A stretch of DNA of 7,382 nucleotides from Actinomycetota bacterium (lineage in GTDB: Bacteria > Actinomycetota > Thermoleophilia > Gaiellales > Gaiellaceae), in contig JACDGR010000161.1 of NCBI GenBank assembly GCA_013821525.1, forward strand, positions 1 through 7,382. The letters are read 5' to 3'. The notes below the pieces were generated by a model. That model saw only the letters and a program-made list of their open reading frames with translations. It was not told where the DNA came from and ran no database searches. The position numbers and the translations under genes are program-made. Position 1 is the stretch's first letter, and each line of letters begins with the position of its first letter. This document shows positions 1-5,348 of this stretch, in pieces.

Positions 1-225
1 GACACCTCACGACCAAGCCCTACCGACCCCGCACCAACGGAAAGGTCGAGCGGTTCCACCAGACGATGGCACGCGAGTGGGCCTACGGGCTCGCCTACCG
101 CTCCTCTCGACACCGCCGAACAGCCCTGCCGCACTGGCTCGACCACTACAACACCACGCGGCCACACAGCTCACTCGGAGGACGACCACCAACCAGCCGC
201 GTTCACAACGTCCGTAGGCAGGACA
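1..225 (+). mobile_element. IS481-family insertion sequence, right end (partial)
   Basis: This is the right-hand end of an insertion sequence whose left part lies outside the window. The encoded protein end matches the IS481 family style. The probable outer boundary is ACA at 223-225. On the opposite strand the end reads TGTCCTGCCTACGG, and a terminal TGT is typical of IS481 inverted repeats. The next six bases, TCTAGA, fit the NCTAGN target known for Bordetella IS481. The boundary is inferred because the left inverted repeat cannot be seen. Confidence 0.7.
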
Positions 226-230
226 TCTAG
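3..230 (+). CDS. IS481-family transposase, C-terminal fragment
   Basis: The last 75 residues of a DDE transposase (rve integrase core) are visible; the family is usually about 310-340 residues, so the start lies upstream of the window. The segment PYRPRTNGKVERFHQTM at the left carries the third catalytic acid: the Glu of KVERFH is encoded at 48-50. It is followed by LPHWLDHYNTTRPHSSLGG, the usual IS481 ending in which the WL.HYN..RPHSSLG block is highly conserved. The frame stays open to TAG at 228-230. That stop lies just outside the inferred IS end, inside the CTAG target, so the host target seems to supply the stop codon. Whether the element is intact cannot be judged from here. Confidence 0.88.
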   Translation, partial: HLTTKPYRPRTNGKVERFHQTMAREWAYGLAYRSSRHRRTALPHWLDHYNTTRPHSSLGGRPPTSRVHNVRRQDI

Positions 231-231
231 A
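226..231. repeat. Putative IS481 target-site duplication (TCTAGA)
   Basis: TCTAGA follows directly after the inferred IS end and matches the NCTAGN six-base target known for Bordetella IS481. The partner copy would sit before the left end of the element, outside the window. This is inferred from motif position only. Confidence 0.5.
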
Positions 232-275
232 GGCTTGATGCGGATTCGTGCCCTCAATGCGCATCCAGCCTCTAG
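227..275. repeat. Imperfect palindrome / stem-loop at IS-GNAT junction
   Basis: The left arm 227-245 (CTAGAGGCTTGATGCGGAT) and right arm 257-275 (ATGCGCATCCAGCCTCTAG) are inverted copies that pair at 17 of 19 positions, with an 11-base loop at 246-256. Both outer ends carry CTAG. The right arm contains the ATG and first codons (M-R-I-Q-P-L) of the GNAT gene, so in RNA the start codon would sit in the stem. There is no T-run after the stem, so an intrinsic terminator is not well supported. It could be a translation-blocking hairpin, a factor-binding palindrome, or the target structure the IS chose. Confidence 0.75.
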
Positions 276-816
276 CCCCGCCTGATCCACCGATCGCGGA
301 TCACCGCATCCGGCTCGAGTCACTCACGCAGGAGCACGCTGCTGCGCTCACCGGCTTCGTCGAGGATCCGGCCGTGACGCGGTTCACGATGGTGCCGTCG
401 AACGCCGATGCGGCCTTCGTCGCAGGGTGGTCGAGCGCTACGAGCGCGCCTGGGACGATGCGAGCAAGGCAGGGTTCGCGGTTCTCCTCGGGGAGGAGGT
501 CGTGGGCTTCGCAGCCCTCGTCCAGGTCGATCTGGAGCGAGGCGAGGCCGAGATCGGCTACCTGATCGGGCCCGCAGCGCGCGGCCGCGGCGCCGCAACC
601 TCTGCGGTCGAGCTCCTGACCCGCTGGAGCTTCGACGGGCTAGGGCTCGAGCGCCTCGAGCTGCGCATCGACCCTGCAAACGTCGGCTCGGAGCGGGTTG
701 CCGAGCGGACGGGGTACCGGCGAGAGGGCATTCTGCGCTCGCGGTACTTCAAAGAGGGGCTGCGTGGAGACGTCGGAGTCTGGTCGAGACTTCGTGCAGA
801 CGACCCCGTACTCTAG
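257..816 (+). pseudogene. GNAT-family N-acetyltransferase (RimJ/RimL-like), frameshifted
   Basis: GNAT enzymes move an acetyl group from acetyl-CoA to an amine; RimJ/RimL-like members often act on protein N-termini or small molecules, and the substrate here is unknown. The first part, from ATG 257, reads MRIQPLAPPDPPIADHRIRL and continues to FVAGW at about 430. The second part is in the next frame back and resumes at VERYERAWDDASKAGFAVLL near 430. It carries EAEIGYLIGPAARGRGAATS, where RGRGAA is the acetyl-CoA loop, then the ending ERVAERTGYRREGILRSRYF, and stops at TAG 814-816. One missing base at about 430/431 (for example GGG-TGG-GTC becoming GGG-TGG-TC) joins the halves into a full-length protein of about 186 residues. 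No classical slippery heptamer is present, so a mutation or sequencing error is more likely than recoding. The ATG choice fits the conserved PPDPP start, but no Shine-Dalgarno is seen and the IS lies just upstream. Confidence 0.82.
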
Positions 817-826
817 GCTGCTCCAA

Positions 827-2437
827 GTGAGCGCCTGGATCCGTAGGCCGCTCGCGCGGGAAGCGATCGTCTCGGCCGTAGTCGCGGCCGTCCTCGCGGG
901 CGTACTCCTCTGGCTCGGCCCTCCTGGGGTCGACCTTGCCGCGCACGCGTACCAGCGGACATTTCTCCTCCAGCACGGCTTCGCGATCTGGAACAACTTC
1001 TGGTACGCCGGGCGCTACTCGTTCGTCACATACAGCTTCATCTACTACCCGCTGGTCGCCGTGCTCGGGATCAAGGTCGTTGCGGTCGTGTCGATGGCGA
1101 TCGCAGCGCTCGCGTTCGCGCTCGTCGTCGGCCGCGAGTGGGGCACGAACGCGCGCTTCTCGAGCCGAGCCTTCGCAGTGTTGTGGCCCGGCGTCGTGCT
1201 GACCGCGGCGTTCCCGTTCGCACTCGGCATCACTCTCGCGCTGCTCGCGCTCGTCTGTATCCAACGCGGACACCGGCGGCTGTTCGCCGTTGCGATCTTC
1301 CTCGCTCTGCTTGCAAGCCCGCTTGCGTTCCTGCTCGTCGTGCTCGTGCTCGCCGGTGGGGCGCTCGAGCGTCCGCCCCGGCGCGCGACCGTCGCCGTGA
1401 TCTTGTCGGCCGTGCTGCTCGAGCTCGTCCTGCGTCGGCTCTTCCCCGGACAGGGCCGCTTTCCGTTCAGCGTCGCCGACCTGATCCCCGGGACGCTCTT
1501 CGGCGTCCTCGGCGTTGCGGTCACCGCGCGCGTGCCGGGAGCCCGCCGGCTGTTCGGCCTCTTTGCAGTCTTCCTCGCGGCGATGGTCGTTGCGTTCGTC
1601 TTCCCGAGCGACCTCGGTTCGAACGTCGAGCGGCTGAAGTTCATGGCGATCCCGCTGGCGGTGCTCGCTGCGGCACTCGCCCCGAAGCGGGTCTTGCTCG
1701 TGGTGCCGCTCGTCGCCGTGGCAGGCTTCTGGAACCTCTCCGCACTTGCACACACGGCGCAGACCGCAAGCGCAGATCCCGGAAACCACCAGCTCTACTG
1801 GCGGCCCGCGATCAAGTATCTCCGCGCGCACCTGAGCCCGTCCTTCCGCGTCGAAGCGGTCGACACTGCTGAGCACTGGCCCGCGGCCTACCTGCCCGAC
1901 GCAGGGATCCCGATCGTCCGCGGCTGGTACCGCCAGAACGACTTCCCACAGAACGAGTTGCTCTACGACAAGAACCTCGGAGAGCACACCTATCAGGCGT
2001 GGCTGCACGCGCTTGGTGTTCAGTTCGTCGTGATCACCGACGCGCCGCCGGACTACAGCGCCCGTGCCGAGGCGACGCTCGTCCGCTCCGGGCGTGCGGG
2101 GCTCGAGCGCGTCTTCCACAGCGCGCACGTCGACATCTACCGCCTCTCTGGGGCAAGCCCGATCATCACGGGCGCGGGCGACGCGAACATCTTCTGGATG
2201 TATCCGACACGCATGGTGTTCTCGGTGTCGAAGCCGGGCCGCTACCGCGTCAAGGTGCGCTGGTCGCCGTACTGGCAGACCTCGCAGGGCTGCGTCTGGC
2301 GCGGCACCGACGGCGGGCTACGCGTGCAGGCCTACCAGCCGGGCCTGATCGACCTGCATCTGAGCGTCAGCGTCTCGAGCGGGTTGCAAGCGCTCGCGGG
2401 GCGCAGTCCGCAGCGCGTCTGCGCCGATCGGGAGTAG
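827..2437 (+). CDS. Polytopic membrane protein, GT-C glycosyltransferase-like
   Basis: A protein of 536 residues if started at GTG 827, ten bases after the GNAT stop. The same frame is open further upstream to 698, but that part overlaps the GNAT coding sequence and lacks membrane-protein character. Residues 13-31 form a first membrane helix, followed by V-D36-L-A-A-H40, a long aromatic loop (WNNFWYAGRYSFVTYSFIYYP, about 55-75), and then about seven or eight more hydrophobic segments between 75 and 304. An acidic residue soon after TM1 and an aromatic G-x-Y loop resemble GT-C enzymes and the membrane family labelled '6-pyruvoyl-tetrahydropterin synthase-related' (PTPS_related). Residues 320-536 are soluble and probably extracytoplasmic. 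They contain two cysteines (QGCVW and RVCADRE) that could pair, and the last part looks beta-rich. Such enzymes usually use lipid-linked sugars in cell-envelope glycan or protein glycosylation. The function here is inferred from topology, not from a decisive motif. Confidence 0.7.
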   Translation: MSAWIRRPLAREAIVSAVVAAVLAGVLLWLGPPGVDLAAHAYQRTFLLQHGFAIWNNFWYAGRYSFVTYSFIYYPLVAVLGIKVVAVVSMAIAALAFALVVGREWGTNARFSSRAFAVLWPGVVLTAAFPFALGITLALLALVCIQRGHRRLFAVAIFLALLASPLAFLLVVLVLAGGALERPPRRATVAVILSAVLLELVLRRLFPGQGRFPFSVADLIPGTLFGVLGVAVTARVPGARRLFGLFAVFLAAMVVAFVFPSDLGSNVERLKFMAIPLAVLAAALAPKRVLLVVPLVAVAGFWNLSALAHTAQTASADPGNHQLYWRPAIKYLRAHLSPSFRVEAVDTAEHWPAAYLPDAGIPIVRGWYRQNDFPQNELLYDKNLGEHTYQAWLHALGVQFVVITDAPPDYSARAEATLVRSGRAGLERVFHSAHVDIYRLSGASPIITGAGDANIFWMYPTRMVFSVSKPGRYRVKVRWSPYWQTSQGCVWRGTDGGLRVQAYQPGLIDLHLSVSVSSGLQALAGRSPQRVCADRE

Positions 2438-2451
2438 GTACGATCGGCTGG

Positions 2452-3565
2452 ATGGCCGAGGAAGCAACCCGATCGCTCGCTGACCAGCTCGACGAGCTCG
2501 GCACCCAGCTCGCCTGGGTCCGGGAGTATCTTTGACCCCGCTCTCCTCGAACGCCGTCTAGCCGAGCTCGAAGAAGAGCTGAACGCGCCGGGGCTCTGGG
2601 ACGACCAGGCCCGCGCGGCGAAGGTCTCCGCCGAGCACGCTCGCGTCTCGCGGAGGCTGGAGGGGTATCGCAAGCTGACCGGCGACTATGACGACGCACG
2701 CGAGCTCGCAGAGATGGACGGCGGCGAGATGGAGGGCGAGATCGCAGCCGGCCTCGTGCCGCTCCGCGACGAGCTCGACCGCCTGCAGGAGGCGGCGCTC
2801 TTCGACGGCGAGTACGACAGCGGCGACGCGGTCGTCACGCTGCAGTCGGGAACAGGCGGCACCGACGCGCAGGACTGGGCCGAGATGATGCTCCGCATGT
2901 ATGAGCGGTGGGCCGCGAACCGCCGCTTCTCGATCGAGCTGCTGGAGGCGAGCCCGGGGGAGGAGGCAGGCCTCAAGTCCGCCACCTTCACGGTCGGTGG
3001 CGAGAATGCCTACGGGATCTTGAAAGCGGAGCGTGGCAAGCACCGCCTCGTGCGCCAGAGCCCGTTCGATCAGGCTCACCGCCGTCACACGGCCTTCTCG
3101 ACCGTGATCGTCGCACCGCTCTTGCCCGAGGACGCCGACGTCGAGATCGACGAGAGCGATCTGCGCATCGACACCTACCGCGCCCAGGGGGCGGGGGGCC
3201 AGCACGTCAACAAGACCGACAGCGCGATCCGGATCACGCATCTGCCGACCGGGATAGTGGTGCAGTGCCAGAACGAGCGCTCGCAGGCGGCCAACAAGCA
3301 GACCGCGATGCGCGTCCTGAAGGCCCGCCTCGTCGAGAAGGGCGAGGAGGAGCGGGAGGCGGTGATGGCGAAGGAACGAGGCGGCTCGGCCGACACCGGC
3401 TTCGGGGGCGAGTCCGTTCGTTCCTACGTATTGCACCCGTATCAACTCGTAAAGGACACGCGTACCGGCTATGAGATGGGGAACACGCAGGCGGTCCTGG
3501 ACGGTGAGATCGACCCGTTCATCCGGGAATACCTGCTGGCCCGCGCGGCGGGGAGGATCGTCTAG
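2452..3565 (+). CDS. prfB: Peptide chain release factor 2 (with programmed +1 frameshift)
   Basis: RF2 recognises UAA and UGA in the ribosomal A site and triggers release of the finished protein. The coding sequence is two joined parts: 2452-2532 (27 codons from ATG, ending REYL) and 2534-3565 in the +1 frame (starting DPALLERRLAELEEEL), giving 370 residues against 365 in E. coli. The anticodon-like tripeptide S-P-F is at 203-205 and the catalytic G-G-Q at 248-250 (GAGGQHVNKTDSAIRITHLP), both two positions lower than in E. coli. The residue equivalent to E. coli position 246 is Ala, as in most bacteria, unlike Thr in K-12. The C-terminal RSYVLHPYQLVKD and NTQAVLDG are standard. It starts 14 bases after the membrane protein gene and has only a weak ribosome-binding site. 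An annotation that ignores the shift would give a 27-residue peptide plus an N-truncated RF2. Confidence 0.96.
2522..2536 (+). promoter_or_regulatory. prfB: prfB +1 programmed frameshift (autoregulatory recoding) site
   Basis: The sequence GGGAG-TAT-CTT-TGA-C has the layout of the E. coli site AGGGGG-TAT-CTT-TGA-C. It has a Shine-Dalgarno-like GGGAG (2522-2526), a three-base gap, the slippery CTT Leu codon (2530-2532), an in-frame TGA (2533-2535), and a following C that makes termination weak. The zero frame stops at TGA, and the +1 frame continues with GAC into the rest of RF2. In known systems low RF2 lets the ribosome slip and make more RF2, while high RF2 stops translation at the UGA. I infer the same feedback here from sequence identity of the core. 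Confidence 0.95.
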
Positions 3566-3574
3566 GCGGTGAGG

Positions 3575-3580
3575 TACACT
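3575..3580 (+). promoter_or_regulatory. Possible -10 element upstream of ftsE (TACACT)
   Basis: TACACT sits ten bases after the prfB stop and fits the actinobacterial TANNNT -10 pattern. Transcription would start near 3587, leaving a leader of about 60 bases before GTG 3649. No good -35 is visible at the usual spacing (GGGAGGATC lies there), so this is weak; ftsEX may simply be read through from prfB. Confidence 0.3.
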
Positions 3581-3648
3581 GGCTTCCATCTTCGCACCCG
3601 GGCGCCCCGTCTCTCGACGCCCTCGAAATCGCCGTGCAGGAATCGACC

Positions 3649-4395
3649 GTGACAGCCACTCCAACGACTCTCGTCGTCGACGAGCCGCTCGCGCAAACCC
3701 CGCCGAGCGCCGCGTCGATGATCGTCTTCGACTCGGTGACCAAGATCTACGAGCCGGATGTCGTCGCGCTGAAGGATGTCACCTTCCATATCGACAAAGG
3801 CGAGTTCGTGTTCATCGTCGGAGCCTCCGGCTCCGGCAAGTCGACGCTCGTCCGCCTGCTCCTGAAGGAACTCGACCCGACCACGGGCAAGGTCGTGATC
3901 GGCGGCCGTGAGCTCGGCCGGCTGAAGACGTCGAAGGTGCCCATGCTTCGCCGCAACATCGGCTGCGTGTTCCAGGACTTCAAGCTGCTGCCACGGCGCA
4001 CCGCCGCCGAGAACGTTGCGTATGCGCTGAAGGTGCAGGGCGATAGCAATGCGTCGATCCGCAAGAAGGTGCCCGAGGTGCTCGCGATGGTCGGGCTCTC
4101 GCACAAGATGAACTCGCTGCCCGACGAGCTCTCCGGTGGTGAGCAGCAACGCGTCTCGATCGCGCGCGCGTTCGTCAACCACCCGCCGCTCCTCGTCTGC
4201 GACGAGCCGACGGGCAACCTCGACCCCGACACGTCCGTCGGGATCATGCAGCTGCTGTACCGGATCAACCGCGCCGGCACGACGATTTTGATGGTCACGC
4301 ATGACCGCGAGATGGTCGACAAGATGCGCAAGCGTGTGATCGCGCTCGAGGGCGGCAGGCTCGCCCGTGACGAGCGGCGCGGAGGGTACGAATGA
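3649..4395 (+). CDS. ftsE: Cell division ATP-binding protein FtsE
   Basis: FtsE is the cytoplasmic ATPase of the FtsEX complex, which uses ATP hydrolysis to switch on peptidoglycan hydrolases through FtsX at the septum. All ABC motifs are present: Walker A GASGSGKST, Q-loop VFQDFKLL, signature LSGGEQQR, Walker B LLVCDEPTGNLD, and the switch His in MVTHD. Counted from ATG 3718 (MIVFDSVTK), the Walker A Lys is 41 and the Walker B Asp-Glu are 162-163, the same numbers as in E. coli FtsE, so the conserved protein starts at 3718 (225 residues). The frame is open upstream. GTG 3649 has AGGA at 3638-3641, seven bases away, and the extra 23 residues (TATPTTLVVDEPLAQTPPSA region) have coding-like third bases. 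I therefore chose 3649 (248 residues), with 3718 or GTG 3634 as alternatives. The last bases overlap ftsX by ATGA, indicating translational coupling. Confidence 0.95.
   Translation: MTATPTTLVVDEPLAQTPPSAASMIVFDSVTKIYEPDVVALKDVTFHIDKGEFVFIVGASGSGKSTLVRLLLKELDPTTGKVVIGGRELGRLKTSKVPMLRRNIGCVFQDFKLLPRRTAAENVAYALKVQGDSNASIRKKVPEVLAMVGLSHKMNSLPDELSGGEQQRVSIARAFVNHPPLLVCDEPTGNLDPDTSVGIMQLLYRINRAGTTILMVTHDREMVDKMRKRVIALEGGRLARDERRGGYE
4381..4386 (+). promoter_or_regulatory. ftsX: Strong ribosome-binding site of ftsX (GGAGGG)
   Basis: GGAGGG lies five bases before ATG 4392, inside the last codons of ftsE. It is the best Shine-Dalgarno in the window and fixes the ftsX start. With the ATGA overlap it supports coupled, near-equal synthesis of FtsE and FtsX. 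Confidence 0.85.
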
Positions 4396-5279
4396 CCGGG
4401 CGTTTTCGTCTGCTCCTCTCCGAAGCGTGGCGTTCACTCGGCGCCAACCTCTCCACGACCATCGCCGCGACGATGACCGTGCTGATCGGGATGTTCCTGC
4501 TCGGACTGTTCATTGCGCTCGGCACGTGGACGGTCTCCTGGTCGAACCACGTCAAGCGTGAGCTCGTCGTCAAGGTGTACTTCGTTCCGGGTGCGAGCGC
4601 CGCCGACAAGAACGCTGTCGCGCGCAAGCTGCAGCAAAACCAGTACGTGAAGCCGGGGAGCATCAAGTACATCTCGAAGGAGCAGGCACTGCAGATCATG
4701 CGCAAGCGCGCGCCGGAGCTCGTCAAGAACCTGACGTCGAACCCGCTCGGTGACGCGATCACCGTCACGCCGAGGCGCGCGGAGGACGTCGACAGCCTCT
4801 ACAACTCGATCGTGCGTCCGAGCAAGCCGCCGGGCGTCGACCGAGTGCTGGACGGCAAACGCACGTCACACCGAATCCTGCAGGTCGCGCACGTGATCGA
4901 GGCGGTGTTCACGATCGCAACAGTGATTCTGCTGATCGCCTCCGTGCTGCTGATCTCGAACACGATCCGGCTCTCGATCTTCTCGCGGCGACGGGAGATC
5001 GAGGTGATGAAGCTTGTCGGCGCCACGAACTGGTTCGTGCGCGGCCCGTTCATGCTGGAGGGCCTGATCTGCGGCCTCGCAGGGTCGCTGCTCGCGGTGC
5101 TCCTGCTCGTGATCGGAAAGGCCCTCGCATTGCCTGCGATCGATCACGGCTTGGCGGGCGATGGGGGCGACGTCAAAGCGCTTGCGTTCCCGGTCGTCTC
5201 GCTCTTGCTCGTCGGCATGGGCCTCGCTCTCGGTGCGATCGGCTCCGGCCTGACGATCCACCGCTTCCTCCGCGTCTAG
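4392..5279 (+). CDS. ftsX: Cell division protein FtsX (permease-like subunit)
   Basis: FtsX is the membrane subunit that pairs with FtsE. It does not move a known substrate but transmits the ATPase cycle to peptidoglycan hydrolases outside the membrane. The 295 residues match the usual actinobacterial size. A short cytoplasmic N-terminus (RLLLSEAWRSLGANLSTT) leads into TM1 (about 22-46). The extracytoplasmic domain spans about 50-165 (starts LVVKVYFVPGASAADK, includes YISKEQALQIMRKRAPEL). TM2 is at about 168-192, then the cytoplasmic RREIEVMKLVGATNWFVRGPF motif that contacts FtsE, TM3 at about 220-247 and TM4 at about 264-288, ending RFLRV. No hydrolase partner gene lies directly downstream; an RNB exonuclease does. 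The TAG stop (5277-5279) is in the same frame as that next gene. Confidence 0.95.
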   Translation: MTGRFRLLLSEAWRSLGANLSTTIAATMTVLIGMFLLGLFIALGTWTVSWSNHVKRELVVKVYFVPGASAADKNAVARKLQQNQYVKPGSIKYISKEQALQIMRKRAPELVKNLTSNPLGDAITVTPRRAEDVDSLYNSIVRPSKPPGVDRVLDGKRTSHRILQVAHVIEAVFTIATVILLIASVLLISNTIRLSIFSRRREIEVMKLVGATNWFVRGPFMLEGLICGLAGSLLAVLLLVIGKALALPAIDHGLAGDGGDVKALAFPVVSLLLVGMGLALGAIGSGLTIHRFLRV

Positions 5280-5348
5280 CCCCAAGACTCGACCGGCGCC
5301 CTGACCTCGTTCGACGAAGACCGCAAGGACAACTTCGTTGTCGTCGAG

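Noticed and set aside
227..275. Palindrome as an intrinsic transcription terminator
   Set aside because: No U-rich tract follows either arm, and the right arm lies inside a coding sequence.
422..434. Programmed -1 frameshift in the GNAT gene
   Set aside because: No X-XXY-YYZ slippery heptamer fits the reading frame, and GNAT genes are not known to use recoding.
698..826. N-terminal extension of the membrane protein back to ATG 698
   Set aside because: It overlaps the GNAT C-terminus, which is a conserved coding sequence in another frame, and the residues look unlike a membrane protein start. GTG 827 begins just before the first helix.
749..2128. Long minus-strand open frame (459 residues) opposite the membrane protein gene
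   Set aside because: The product is dominated by Arg, Glu and Asp with no recognisable domain, as expected for the mirror of a GC-rich hydrophobic gene. The plus-strand frame has clear helices and topology.
3599..3622. GGGCG/CGCCC stem in the ftsE leader as a riboswitch or attenuator
   Set aside because: A five-base stem in GC-rich DNA is expected by chance, and there is no known riboswitch motif or terminator partner.
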